Part shown: positions 50,744-63,842 of the stretch, one piece after another
Layout: each line of letters opens with the position of its first letter
How positions within the stretch are numbered: the stretch's first letter is position 1
Origin: Spodoptera frugiperda
Lineage: Eukaryota; Arthropoda; Insecta; Lepidoptera; Noctuidae
DNA: 64,000 nucleotides
Direction: 5' to 3'
NCBI RefSeq assembly: GCF_023101765.2
Contig: NC_064216.1
Coordinates: forward strand, 7,877,545 to 7,941,544
Notes under the pieces: model-generated
What the model was told of the DNA's origin: nothing
Databases searched by the model: none
The model's input: only the letters and a program-made list of their open reading frames with translations
Made by a program: the position numbers and the translations under genes

Positions 50744-50832
50744 GATCATCATCATCATCATCAGCCGGAAGACGACACTGTTGATCAAAGCCGCCCCTTA
50801 GTCCCCTACATTCATTGGCTCAAGCGACTTTG
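50744..50832 (-). repeat. LINE 3' end with (ATC)n tail
   Basis: On the minus strand it reads CAGTGTCGTCTTCCGGCTGA followed by (TGA)n. This is the 3' terminus type of lepidopteran RTE-like LINEs. Only about 90 bases remain. Confidence 0.55.
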
Positions 50833-51239
50833 ACAAGCCTAGGATATTAGCTGTTAATCGTAATAAAGTTGTGACTTCAGATTCTGAGCTAAAACTGTAA
50901 TATACATACACTGTAATGTAACTGAAAGTACTTATATCATTGTTACGTCACTCCACCCATCCCCGTTCTCTATCGTAAGCGTCACGATATATTATAGATA
51001 TTCTAGTCTTCATCAATATTCTTAATTACAAGTTATGAGCAATAAAAGAAACAAAATACAGCAGCCAATCAGAGTCGGCGGCTAATTTCACACGAGAGTG
51101 AGCGTCGCCCGCTTCTTATGGGAAAAACTTGTGCAATCTACGTAAGTAGTGATTTTCCGACTGGACCCCTTGTTGTGAGTATGCCGTACTAAAGATATTG
51201 GATACGGTAGTGAAGTTAGTGTTGAATGTACTTTTATTT

Positions 51240-51425
51240 ACGGTTTTATTCATTACTGTCCTACTTCTGCGTGCGGCTTCGTCCGCGTTCCCGTGGTATA
51301 AAATGTATCCTGACATCTAAGTCAACTTAGATGTATCCTATTATCTAAATTTCAGCTCATACCTCGTCCGTATACCGAATTTCATCAAAATCCGTTCAGT
51401 AGTTTCAGTGTGATTAACGGGAAAA
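51240..51425 (+). repeat. LINE tail-like fragment
   Basis: CTGCGTGCGGCTTCGTCCGC and TTTCATCAAAATCCGTTCAG followed by TAGTTTCAG are diagnostic words of the same non-LTR tail family as 44713-45785. Confidence 0.55.
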
Positions 51426-51899
51426 CATCGAAAGTAACCTGAAAAATTAAATGTTGTCATTGAATAGGTATCTAGAAATATCAACGATACGAATGTCACG
51501 ATGGCTTTACTATAGAAAACCGGTGTGGAGAAATACTTGCAGTTGCGCTACTACATATTTTGACCATGTAAATTAGGATACTAAAAGCCCAGAATTATTA
51601 CAACAGGTCGGCAATGTACTTACAACTTCTATGGTGTCTTGGATGTACATGGGCGGCGTTGTTCACTCGTTTGCCCCCGATCCCATAAAAAAGTAACGAC
51701 AGACGATGCATAAAAATTGTCCACCATAGTTTATTTCTATTCGTGACTCCTTGGTACTTATTGAATTAAATGGCTGTCTGGTCTCAAGACGTAATGGGCA
51801 GGAACAAGCGATGTCCCCCACTACAGAGCTCGATAGCCCAAATATGAGTTGACATTTGATTGCGTGTTGTAAAAATTATAGCTGCACCCATATTTCTAT

Positions 51900-52078
51900 A
51901 TCTATACTGATATTATAAAGCTGAAGAGTTTGTTTGTTTGAACGCGCTAATCTTTGGAACTACTGGTCCGAATCGAATAATTTATTTTTGTGTTGGATAT
52001 TGCATTTATCGAGAAAGGCTATAATAGGACCAATAGGAGCCGAGCAGAGCGGGTGAAACCGCGCGGAAGTAGCTAGTT
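51900..52078 (+). repeat. Dispersed repeat (AAGCTGAAGAGTTTG family), copy 2
   Basis: Same start, GATATTATAAAGCTGAAGAG, and same end, GAAACCGCGCGGAAGTAGCT, as 34190-34375; the copies differ by scattered substitutions and a short deletion. Confidence 0.75.
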
Positions 52079-53344
52079 TATTATATTTTTGTTCAATATT
52101 ACCAAAAATATGTGTATGACAACAGCATCTGTAGAACAGCGTCAGAGCATACTAGGCGCTGTCCATAAGCAATAAGTTTTAAATTAAAATAAACAACCCC
52201 TATGAAATTCAAACTAGAAAATGTAATCGAGAACTGGGCAGTGAAAAGAGCGTTATCCCTAAAAGGTAGTGACGGGCCATCAATAAAGTTTTCAAACTGT
52301 GTACTAGTTCCCATGGGTTGTAAAACATCCCATGGCGATGGGGTCAGAGGACGGATGCCTTAAGTGGCTGGAAAGGGCTCGGGGCAGGGTATTTTGTATT
52401 CCTTGTAAGTACATCCGAGAGGCTAAGTTTGGCTAAACTTCTTCGAAGGGTGATGTCAGAATATGAGTGATGTGCTGGCGAAAGATGTGATAGTTTACAT
52501 CTTTTTGAGATGGGTTGTGTGTTAATTTAATTTTACACCATGTTTTGTTGAGTGGTTGAACATTGGTAAATATTATATGTTTACAGAACAGGAGACACGG
52601 AGAAAACTGTGGTAAAAAAAAAAAATTAAAAACAGTCTTCCCCACGATATTTGATTGCTGGTTACAAGTTCAATGACTATTGACTAGTAGTAGGGTTCTT
52701 CCGTCGCTTCAATGACAAAAACCATGTACAACTCATTATATGCTTTATTACAATCTCAATAAGGTCAAACAATAATAAGCATTCCGGAGCACATTGTTGT
52801 AATGTGTTGTAATCAGTTCTTCCAATATTTATGTCGGATATTTTGGCAAACAACAAGATTACCAATTAATTTATTTCTTCATTCTACTGGCGCAGTCTTA
52901 TGTGGAGTTCGGTATAATTTTACTATTGCCAAATGTATATTAGCTATTATTTACCCATAATAATGAGTTCGATACTTACTATTGAGGACAAGGTCAATTG
53001 AAATCCCAAGTCAAATATCATTATAACTTATTCCTATCTCTGTGAGAATTTCGTTTATCCTCTGTTAATATTTTCTCAAGGAAACTAACTACATGCTACA
53101 AAATTACACATTCACATTACTTTTAGCTGTGTTAAAACAATCAGTAAGGCAATAAAAGTTTTTAAACTGACATGACCACTAGTAGTATCATTAGAACTTA
53201 AAACACTATCATCCGTGATCATAGCGCTTGCAACAGTGCCGAAATATCGGAAACTCAATAAAACTAATAAACATGGTAAATATCCCGTTTTAAGTTCTAA
53301 TGATATAACCAGTAACGTAGTTGTCAATTTGTATATTACATACA

Positions 53345-53612
53345 TATCGTCACGCCTTTTATCTCCGAAGGGGTAGGCAGAGGTGCTCATTACGGCACGT
53401 AATGCCGCTATACAATGTACACCCACTTTTTCACTATTTGTGTTATAAGTCCCATGTAATAGGGGGCGAAGCTCTGTGCTACCACTGAGAAAATTCCGAA
53501 AATCTCAAAAAGCCCAGTAATACTTTGCCCGACCCGGGAATCGAACCCGAGACCCCTTCAGCAGCTTCAGCGGCAGTCGCACTTGCGACCACTCGACCAA
53601 CGAGGTAGCCTA
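53345..53612 (-). repeat. SINE-like repeat, second family, copy 2
   Basis: TCTCCGAAGGGGTAGGCAGA, TTGTGTTATAAGTCCCATGT, CCCGACCCGGGAATCGAACC and CGACCACTCGACCAACGAGG: a near full-length copy in minus orientation, including the tRNA-like head. Confidence 0.75.
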
Positions 53613-56239
53613 TAATTTGTACATTATTTAGCTGATATACTTGTGATATTATAATATAAGTACCTGCATACATAGTTATAGTGTGAAGTGTATACTATAT
53701 TGACAGTCAAACTGTACCTCATAACATCCACCAGTGCGTGGGAGGGTGAGAGAGGAATGCGAAACATGTTTATCGGGAAATATTTGCACGTCACGTCTCC
53801 ACTAACAGGTTGATAATATTGTTGTGTATAAGTCAAATATAATCCAAATCCTCGGGTATTCTACAAAGCAGTCAATAAAATCACATACCTATTTAATACC
53901 TGAATAGGTAGAGTGAGGAAGGTACTTGTAGACACATTTTTATTCTGAGTACATATATTGTGTCTCTTGTAATATGTCAAAAAGAATTCTTAGCTTCGAG
54001 TCGTTTCTGCGAATTTCCGAGAATCCGAGAAATTCCCTTCTTAATCCACGATTCCTCAACAATCCTCTTCTTTCGCGTATTTTCCCAAACCTCGATTCCT
54101 CAATAATCCTCATATTCCTAACCTGCAAAGGCAAGCATTGCATTTGTAACGCCTCTGGTGTATCGGGTGTCCTTGGCGGCGCTGATTGTTTATCGGATTA
54201 TCGCATAAAAAATCCAGTAATACTTAGTCCGACTTGAGATTGAACTAACTTGCGTATTATAGAGACATGTATAATTTGTCAATAACGAAATCTGTTTCCG
54301 ATATTCCAATACATCTTAACCCTACTTCAGAACTTCTCAACATACACTTATAACAACTATAACATAAGTAAATATAACCAAATTGACAGAAAAATATGCG
54401 TCGGCAACATATTTATTGACAGTGAACCCCCTTTACCCCAAAGGTGCGATAGTAAATTCATGTAAGCGGGGGGTGCGTGTGAACGGCGTGAATTGTGGAA
54501 CGTGTGCAGCGGCGGCATATTTACTAAATATTTGCGTTTCACCTGTCGATCACACCATGTTATTGTGTGCGGAGAGGCTTGGTACTACGTCTGTTATTTT
54601 GTAACGGGGTAGGTAGACATGACGTGGTTGTTTCTTTGGTCAAGTGGTGAAATCGATATGGTACATGTTTGATAGAGAACGGTACAGTAGTGCTCTCTGA
54701 AGAAATTGGAGCTTTTTAACTATAACTAGTCAATTTAGCATAGTTATGACCAATCTACTAATATAGATAGAGGCCTGTTCTGTAATAGTGTACTGTCACA
54801 GGTTGCTCATAATGATGAAAAGCGTATGAGGTTTTATAATAAGCTCACCCCTATTGTAGTCTGAAAACACACATAACTTGCAAACGAAAAAAAGAGATTA
54901 AGGTAAAGCAACAATTTTACTTCTGCGAAATTCCTCTACCACGAGTAATAGCATTACATACTTGCACGGTCACAAGTATCATCGTTTCATAGAATTGTAG
55001 TAAAAATCTCAAAGGCAGCATTTCAATGTATCGCCAATCGACATTTCACACGAATACAATTCAGAAATAACTGGACTGATACGTGGAAACTTTGGATATC
55101 TTCGCCAGCAGACGGGTAGACGTCGGCGAAGTTTCTAGAAGCCTCCGTGTCAACTTACTGATCACGCCAATATCGCCACATTTGCCATCCAACGCTCCAT
55201 TCACGGCAAAATAAACTTTAATCCCTCACACTAAAGTTTAACATTCCTGCATAATGTGAATGTTACTGAAAAATACGCTGCTGAGGTTTGACTTATCGAC
55301 TACACTGGTGTACAGTGGATATTAGTGCTTATGTCTTTGGGATAAGGTGCATGTGCATAATATATGTGTTGCAGATTAAGTCGAGTGTTAACTTGGATGG
55401 ACAGTGGATTGTAGTAGAATGCATTCATTGTGACTTGCTTTCTGTGAAATCGAGTTAGTAAATGGAAACAGCCTTAAACTGAGATAGAACTCATTTAGAA
55501 CATATATAAATTAACACATTAAACCCAAAAGCGATCAGCGCAAGCCGAGGGTTTGCCTTCAACAGATTTTTGTTGGCAGTCAAAGTTTTAAAAAACGTTC
55601 GTCTCACTCTGATGTCAAGTACTTTCGTTTTTATTTATTGTCTTGTCTTTCCTTGTGTATTACTTCCCATTTAATTATTTATATTTCTGTGTTAAAACAC
55701 ATTTATACAAAAAATAAACTTGATTTAAATAAACAATAAGTGTATTCTACAAACACAACAGCACAAAAGCCGCATAATTTTCCGTATTCCTAGTAAACAA
55801 CCGCATCTTTTGTTCAGCAATAAATTTTACATGGACGCTATAATAATCCTGATTATTTTAAATTCCCCGTACGTTAATTGTGTAGAGAACGGAATGTGCC
55901 AATAATATTGCTGGTTGGCGACAGAATTCGGCATGCCTAGCGTGCCTCCCAATGTCCCGCTATGCAAGATATGCATCTGAACTGGTGGAATTTGCCAGCG
56001 TGTTTGGTTCTGTCACTCCATTGTTGGAGTGAAGGTAAAGGGTTTACGGATAAGTAGAGGTTTTGGATGGTAAAGGATTTTCTGATTGGCCAAATTATTT
56101 CTAAATGGAAATAATTGTACATTGATAATGTTTAGTGTGATTTTTCGTAAAAGGAAAAGATACTGATCAATAAGGGCTAATTTGCTCTGGTAATTACTTA
56201 CACTAAAATCGTTAGTATACTATCAACTTTTCATTATAT

Positions 56240-56446
56240 ACTATCAGCACAGGTAGCGCGGTGGCTAGGCTGCCGCGTAGCGTGTAGCTGGTTCGATTCC
56301 CGCACGGAGCAACTTTTTGTGTGATCCATAAATTGTTGTTTCGGGTCTGGGTGTCATGTGTATGTGAAATTGTATGTTTTTAAACGCACCCACGACTCAG
56401 GAGAAAATCCTAGTGTGGGGTAACGTTCAATATAAAAAAAAAACAG
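56240..56446 (+). repeat. Complete tRNA-derived SINE
   Basis: Head AGGTAGCGCGGTGGCTAGGC, B box GGTTCGATTCC at 56290-56300, body CGGGTCTGGGTGTCATGTGT, end CCTAGTGTGGGGTAACGTTC followed by an A-rich tail at about 56430-56446. A possible short target duplication CTATCA lies on both sides. It is a SINE and not a tRNA gene because the head cannot form a proper cloverleaf and the element runs on for 200 bases. Confidence 0.8.
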
Positions 56447-57360
56447 CTATCAATCCTAATCCCTATATCCCAATGATACATACATTTATATCTACTATCT
56501 ATAAATCTAGACAACAAACCAAAATGAAGGCATTTTAAATAAATAAATATTTGCACAATTATTTATATCCCCCAAGAGAACGTAACAAAATTTTAGTTTC
56601 AATAAACCTATTCCAGTTTACAAACCAATTTCATGTTGTCTACATATTTTCGTCGAAAACTTTCCTTTATGAACGGACAACCATTAGCGAAATGGCGTGA
56701 ATATTTTACAAGTTACATGTATTTGTCAGAATATTATGGACATGGTTAGTCGTCCACATGAATATGTAGACGGACAGTGTGTTCAGTACGTCTGAATTAA
56801 TAATTAAAGGCGAAAGCAGGCTTAAGAGCTCTCGACTACGATCTGTGCTACACAGTTACACCTACAATGTACCCGGATATTTAATTAGCTATCAGTCGAC
56901 GAGATTTTGCTGTTTTAGTGAATTATTTGTCACGTTTTGATAGTGTAATGGTGAGGGAATACGATGTAAAATGGTAATTTTAAAAGTATATAGTGGTTAG
57001 TGCTTTTGAGATACATTTTTTGTTATTGATTGACTTTGATTTTGATTTGGAAACTTACTAGACGAATAGACTTGAAAAATGTCAACTCATATTAGAGCGA
57101 GATACATACATAGTGTAATATTAGAAGAAATATAAGTTCCTTATTATGCATACGCATATATTTATTTTAATAACAAAGCCTTTATAAAGCCTCGGTATTC
57201 TCACATACCCTTTAAGTCTCACACGACATACGATCCGCCAAGAAAAAAAATATACAAGAGAAAATCTTTTCTTCTTTCTTTTATCCTTTAAGAACTTAGC
57301 GAAAGCAAAAAACCTAAGCTCTAAAGCTATGCAAATGTGCGAAGGTCTTGAGGGTCGAAA

Positions 57361-57372
57361 GGGGGGGGGGGG
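57361..57372. repeat. Poly-G run (12 G)
   Basis: Twelve consecutive G, followed by a further purine-rich stretch to about 57415. Conspicuous in AT-rich DNA and a candidate G-quadruplex or assembly-fragile site. Confidence 0.9.
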
Positions 57373-57691
57373 AAAGTGGGGTGAGGGGGTGGACTGGACA
57401 AGGGGCAAGGAGAATAAAATGCCAATGCTTTGTACCACGTTAATCCTTTAATAGCAATCGAGCCAGAGATGCAACCCTAGTCGTGAGGATACGATATTTT
57501 ACAAGGACTTGGATTCTTTCTTTTGTGTTTTTTGTCTTTGGTTGAAGATGTGTTGTCTAGAGGAATTGGTTCTGTCTTGTCGGGTTTGAAGTAAATATTA
57601 TTATGGTGGTCATTTTTCTGTAGGTAGGTGATAGGTATGTATGATTGTATAAAATAAATGTACTGTACATAATAATATATTCCCTCTTTAG

Positions 57692-57762
57692 ACTGCCTCG
57701 TTGGTCAAGTGGTCGCAAGTGCAACTGCCGGACAAAGGTCGGGTAAAGTATTTCTGTTTTAT
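57692..57762 (+). repeat. SINE-like repeat, second family, head fragment
   Basis: GACTGCCTCGTTGGTCAAGT, then GGTCGCAAGTGCAACTGCCG, is the complement of the head of the 53345-53612 copy. The B box is largely lost. Confidence 0.6.
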
Positions 57763-60682
57763 TCGTTGTCGTAAGACACGATAGATTCTGGACGACACGA
57801 CCTTTGAAACCTATCGAAACATGATAAGATTTTAAAATTTCAGCATTTTTGTAATAATTTTGTTTCAAAATTACTGCGTACTTCAACCAAAAAAAAAAAA
57901 AAATTTTACATTTTTTTCCACAGTAATGTACAACATCTTTTTTTTCTTTTACTGAATCTTATGACATTCTAATTTGCCAGTCAATCAAAGTTATCATATA
58001 AGATATGAAGCAAATAAATAACATTTTAGTTGATTTATATGTAGGGCTGTCCCTAAGGGCTAAGGGTCGTCACACTTGCCTCGATAAATCTCTAGGGGTG
58101 GACAAAGAAATGATAAACACTCTTGTGTGTATGAGTTATGTTGGCCGTATGATATATTGCGTGGCACCCCTACGTAGGTCCTACGTATGTACTTGTTTAT
58201 TGATATCTTAGTATGTTAATAAAATATCAGATAAAATATAAAAATATTTTTAGATAACACATTCTGAAATTTTGCCCCTTTTCCGCCCTCGGTTGGTGTC
58301 CTGTATGGTCAAAGAAAAAGAAATGCTTTTTTATATGACTTCCATCTTCCCAACTATCTTCAGATACATAAAGCATACCACAAAAACGGACCTTTGCAAT
58401 AGGAAAGCAAACAAACAAACACGCTATAATATAAGTCTCAAGATATTTCGCAGTTTAGAAAACAATATAGGCTATTTTTGACTACACAGGCGTAGCTGCG
58501 GAAAACAACTAGCAAAGACTATACATCTAACTAATGTACCCCTTTGATGAACATATTATGAATTAAGGGGTGCTGTTCTCATAAGATACCAATGTAATCA
58601 GATACCAATAATGAGTTTAAAAAATCAATCTCCTTATTCGCTGACGTACCAAAAGTTTTCTATTAATTAGGCTAACGCTATTAGAACATTTCCGACTTGT
58701 AATTTAATACTTTGTTGTTGTGTTTCGGATAGCTGATTAATTAGTAGGGCTGATATGAAAAGTAGCCGAGTTTCCGAATTTGTTTGACGTAATAGGCAAA
58801 GTTCTACAAAACGTCTTTTTGAGTCAAAACTTTCGAGTCTTTGATGAAACGAGGGGTTGACTTAGATGTGATTACAACATCTTCGTTTTCTCTTCATAAA
58901 TAAGTTGTCGTTTTCGACTGTGTTTGCCCAGTACTTTTTTTATTAATAAGAAGTCATGTACCTACTTTAAACGATTTTTCTTTTAATTGTTTTTCGAGTA
59001 TCTATCTATATTTTATGCTTTCTCAAATATAACCAACTATCATCTAGATCATCATAGCTACTTATGTTTTTGTTTAACCCCTATGGTAGTGAAACAGTTT
59101 TGTAAATGTCTATCTATTCCTACTTTAAGAAGTGTAACTGTGGTAGAGAAGTACTTTTTAATAAACTGACTCTTCTAAGATGCAATAATAAATGAATGTA
59201 TAGGTAAGTACGAGTATTAATGTAAATTGTAAAGATAAGGTGTGTTCACATTGATGCGTATCGCGTTATTGCGTAAGTTGTCAGCCGATGTCCGAAAGAC
59301 GTATGGTGCGATTGTTTTATTGTATAGGGTTATAAGTTATTTTTATGGCCTGCCTATTGTTGCAAAATGATTGGTAGGTCAATTAATTTTTAATATGTTT
59401 TTGAGAATGTTCCTATTTTTATCTTTTAGCTTTATGGTGACTTTAAATTAAATAATCATACAACTCAACAGCACAACACCAACACGAATAAATCACACAA
59501 GATTGCCGAAGCACCGCACAGTATCCTTAATCACCTCAATTAATAAATAGCATCTACGTTCCCCACACACGGCTTCTTGGCAAACGTCTCGGTAAATGTA
59601 ACAAATGGCAGCCCTGGGACCGCTCCCGTCACGCCAACCGGCCGGCATAAATCATACGCGCCCGTCTGATGCCGCCTTAATATACTGCGAGAAAAAGTAA
59701 CCCTACCCCGCTGGACACGAGAATACACTTAGCACGGTGTATCGGTATACTTGTACCAAGTTCTTGGACTTCTTTATTGAAAAGGTGGGATGCCTCGCGC
59801 CTTTCGGGGTTGAAAGGGATTTTAAGCCTTTTTCGGCGGGTTAAAATGGGTTTTTGCGTCCGTATGTGTATTTTTTTTTGGGTTGGAAGAGGCGATAGAT
59901 TATTATGTTGAATATGATATACTAAAGTGTTTTGGCCGTTTCAAATACATATTGAATAATTTTTAGGATATTGGATTAAGGAACAAGTTGTGTGTGTTAT
60001 AATAATTTACACGAAACTAATATTCAAAACCAAAAATGAGACTAAAACCAACATTAAAAACAAAAAATTTGACTATAAAACCCAAAATATTTTTCGTACC
60101 AACAGCAAGATAGCACTGGGTTACTGCGAACAGTTCACAGCTCACACGGTGACGGGGATCGAATGACAAATCGTATATCACCGAGCTAATCTATAGATAT
60201 GTTTACAGAACAGATTTCAAGCAACATAGATGTATCGCCCAATCCTTTAGCGTAGGCCTGTGAGGCGGCACCTCGCGGCCAGAGGCGACAATAAATCAAC
60301 CCCCGAGGAAATTGCCGACGACGCGAGCGGGGGTGAGGTAAGCGGAGGGGGGCGAGTTTCCCTAGAGGGGGCGATTTAATTAAATCTTGCATCGAACTCT
60401 TGAGGCCAGCCTAACGAACGGCCATTGTGTTTAAATAATATGTATGCTGACTTTTTGCGTGATCGAATCACGGCTGAACGGTCTCCGTAGAGCCTACATT
60501 AGGCGGGGTTCGGGGATCAAATTATTTCCATTGTAATTGTTTGGCAATTGAGTTCGTTGATTACCTAGTTATTAAATGTTGTCGTTTTGAAGACCTTCAA
60601 TGGTTTGTTAAAAAGGATTGTTCTGGTAGTCAAAGTTAGTTTGGTTTTCTTCAGACTTTTATTTTGTTCTTTATTTGACCAG

Positions 60683-60860
60683 GAACTCGACTAGTTGCAA
60701 GCCATGCTAGAAGCTTATAATCATTGCTATTGCTCACATAATCGCCGCGTCGTGTGTCGCGGAATGCTGCTCATGAATATGAGCCTCCAGCATGGCTTGA
60801 AACTAGTCGAGTTCAAACAATTACGTGAGTAAGCCGATAACATAATAATTAATTTAGTAT
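60683..60860. repeat. Palindromic MITE-like repeat, fullest copy
   Basis: GAACTCGACTAGTTGCAAGC at 60683 pairs with GCTTGAAACTAGTCGAGTTC ending at 60814, arms 26 bases with one mismatch. After it follows ACGTGAGTAAGCCGATAACA, which also follows the copy at 19145. Confidence 0.7.
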
Positions 60861-61524
60861 ATCTTACGAAAGTAACAATAAAATAACAGATGTGTGAATA
60901 AGATTCAATAGTTAACTAAGTTGCAAAACTAGGTTTCTATCTTCGGTTTTTGGAAATCGAAATCCAAAAATAAATTGTCTGTCAATCATGAGGAAAGTCT
61001 ATTTTGTTTATCTACTTTTTGAGAATTTAAACTAAAACTTTTATGGAGACTGTGTCCTAAAACTAAAACCTTACTCATAGTAGACGTACTACAGCCTGTT
61101 AAAGCAATAAAGTAAGTGAAAATTACGAGTAACGAGTGTACACCAAATAACACTTCCCGCGCCTCCACTCAATGAGGTGACTACAAACGACCGCGCTAAC
61201 TGCTAATTCTCCTCAATTGCTCATATTTTATCTTGGGGGGCTCTAAATTAGACTTTATTACGCAAATAATAACCCTCAAAATATTCCGACTAATTAATAT
61301 AAGGGCCTGCCTGTTGAGTTCAGTTTATCTTGAATTATCTTTAATTTAGAGGCTTTGCTCTAAGCCCTATGTTTTATTATTGTTATTATAATATGAAGTA
61401 TGGTTATGTGTTTCTGTGTCAGTTTGTACTAATTATTGTGTTGGTAATGGTTTTGTTTGGTTAAACTCGATGTTTTAGGTACTAATTGTAAAATGAGTTT
61501 ATAGTTTAGCTCGATAACTTTACA

Positions 61525-61601
61525 CTGATCTAGGACTAGGAATGATCCTAGTCATAGATCAGTTCAATTCAACATTGATCCATGAGGATCAATGTTGAAT
61601 T
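61525..61601. repeat. Two adjacent hairpins with identical ATGA loops
   Basis: Hairpin 1: arms 61525-61541 and 61546-61562 (CTGATCTAGGACTAGGA; one mismatch), loop ATGA. Hairpin 2: arms 61566-61581 and 61586-61601 (AATTCAACATTGATCC; perfect), loop ATGA. They are 3 bases apart and flanked by TAACTTTACACTG on the left and TAACTTTGCAGTG on the right. Confidence 0.85.
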
Positions 61602-62164
61602 AGGTAACTTTGCAGTGTAGTAGTGCAGTGTAGTAGCCTGAAGGATGTTATTTATGAAACTTCTTGATTACACTAAGAATGAGTTACCCCACACCAGGCT
61701 TTTCTCCTGTATGGTGCATTTACAAACTCACGAATTCACAGTACACGAATACACATAATATTTGGATCACTTGGCCGTTGAGCCGGTTACTTGGCCTCTG
61801 CGGCAACTGTGCAGTTGAATTTTCTAGGTATACCTATATAGTAACCTATTATTTAAACATTATGTATGTAATATGTATAAAGTATGTATGTACAGGATAC
61901 ACAATGTGAGGTACCCGACCTCCTCGCCGACATGTCCTCCGATGAATACTTAATGTGCACTCAATTCACAATAAGAATTCCACTTCCAAAGGAAATACTG
62001 CTGAATATTCTATTATAGGGATTTCTTCAAATATTATTTTTTATGATGTTCTATTCTGGAATGTTCTCTAGTAAATATAAAAATGATATCACGTTAAAAA
62101 TATATCATACGGCATACGATTCAAAGTTCAAATTTAAATGATAAGTTATTTATGGAGTGATGGA

Positions 62165-62275
62165 TCCGGAAGGTGGCTGGTGGTTGGATGCGTAGAGCTG
62201 AAGACTATGGTCAGTGGCGTACCATTAGAAAGGCCTATGTCCAGCAGTGGACGAGAAGAGGCTGATGATGATGAA
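62165..62275 (+). pseudogene. LINE ORF2 C-terminal remnant
   Basis: In one frame it reads WMRRAEDYGQWRTIRKAYVQ then QWTRRG and a stop, followed by (GATGAT)n. The AYVQQW-type ending just before a GAT repeat is characteristic of lepidopteran RTE-type LINE reverse-transcriptase ORFs. About 35 codons survive. Confidence 0.65.
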
Positions 62276-62319
62276 GTGGTGATTGAGTAGTTAGTGATCT
62301 TAGACTCGCGAATGAACGC

Positions 62320-62351
62320 GTTCTTATACTTAGAAACCTAAGTATAAGAAC
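62320..62351. repeat. Perfect 14-base hairpin
   Basis: GTTCTTATACTTAG, loop AAAC, then CTAAGTATAAGAAC. Same construction (perfect arms, 4-base loop) as the pair at 61525-61601. Confidence 0.85.
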
Positions 62352-62544
62352 AAGTTCAGTTCAGACCTAGATCATTAATATGTTAAAAATAATAATAAGA
62401 GTTATAAGAAAAATATTTATGTTATCGCCTAGTTATACGTAAAACATTTATGTTATTACCTATTTGTTCCTTAACCAATAATTGTGTATGACCATTTACC
62501 AAAGAGTAGGCGATGTATAAGAATCTATTTCTTACATTGTTACC

Positions 62545-63305
62545 TGTAGGTATCAACAACCCTTTAATTCCTAACCCCAAAAGGCGAGTAAGTAGTCAAC
62601 TCGGACCACATACCTACGGCCCATTTGGGACGAGTTGCAGAAAATAAAATAAAATAATATTTTTAGTGGTCAACTCGTCCCACGTCACTACCACAATGAG
62701 ATAAGGTACAGTCAATAGCAAAAGGGTTAGTGTGGAAATAATAAACTTCTATTACTTTTTTGAAAACAATAGATTTTCTAGGAACCTTATCTATTCATAA
62801 ATCCGACCTGTTATCATTTACTTCATAAGTGACCGCCATGACCATTGTTTAAGCCACACATGTTTACTATTCTTAGTAATTTTGGATAACACATGAATTT
62901 GTGCGATTGCTAAAAAAAATTTAGGTAATAAATTATTTAACCGACACTAAAAAAAGAGGTTCTTACTTCGTAAGGATTTTTTAATATGAAATAATCTATG
63001 AACAAAACGAAAGTAAAGAAAAAAAAGATTTTTAATCTTGTGTTGCTAACTGTACCAAACATTGATAAAGTTTAAAGATCCATACAAAAAAAAGTGGGAC
63101 GAGTTGACCACTAAAAACTTAATTTATTTTTAATTTCCCCAACTCGTCCCAAATGGGCCGTAGGTATGTGGTCCGAGTTGACTACTTACTCAAAGGCCGG
63201 CAACGCACTTGTAACGCCTTTGGTGTTTTAATTGTCCATGGGCGGCGGGGCAATTGCTTACTATCAAGCGATCCATCTGCTCATTTACCAGCTTATCCCA
63301 TAAAA
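62545..63305 (-). repeat. Dispersed repeat split by the 606-bp element
   Basis: Outer pieces 62545-62585 (AACAACCCTTTAATTCCTAA then CCCCAAAAGGC) and 63192-63305 (AAAGGCCGGCAACGCACTTG onward) are contiguous in the other copies of this family (47838, 63843), in minus orientation here. Confidence 0.85.
62586..63191. mobile_element. 606-bp non-autonomous DNA transposon with 52-base perfect inverted repeats
   Basis: Starts GAGTAAGTAGTCAACTCGGA and ends with the complement TCCGAGTTGACTACTTACTC; the perfect pairing runs 52 bases to GGGACGAGTTG, and an imperfect second block (AGTGGTCAACTCGTCCCAC) extends it to about 97. The flanks repeat AAAGGC at 62580-62585 and 63192-63197, a 6-base target duplication that restores the interrupted repeat exactly. 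No transposase ORF. Confidence 0.88.
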
Positions 63306-63774
63306 AATATCTACCGTATTTAGTGCCAATAATGTTCTTATTCTTATTCTAAGTCACTGTAAGCAATCATCGCTTAATTTAGATAAGTAAGTCTTTAAGT
63401 CTTGCAAACGGAAGACTTAGGTACTTCAAAAATTTCCGAGAAATACATAATATATCTATCTACTTAGTAATAAAGACATATTTAATATCAATGATCACGT
63501 CAAGATTTCTGAGAAATCTGCTCGAGAACAGACGACTTTGAACTCTATAACAAAGCTAATAAGTATATTGTTAGCGTCTCTGTTTCCAAGAACTTTACTC
63601 TTTGCAGTTACCACTAGAATTCCTTTTGTCACTTATTTTACTTTTTTCTTTTTTTTAATACGTTGTCCCATACTATAGGATTCCATTCTTTGGTGTAAAA
63701 AAATCTCTGTCGAGAATTCTTCACCCACATTGAGATAAATTAATAACGTAATTGACTACATATTTGGTTGCTGG

Positions 63775-63825
63775 ACAATCGGTAGCAGCGCAGCAGTTCG
63801 ATTCCCGCACGAAACAACTCATTGT
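63775..63825 (+). repeat. SINE head fragment
   Basis: CAGTTCGATTCCCGCACGAA then ACAACTCATTG: B box of the first SINE family, without body, joined to the next repeat. Confidence 0.5.
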
Positions 63826-63842
63826 ATTTTTTTGTTATGGAA

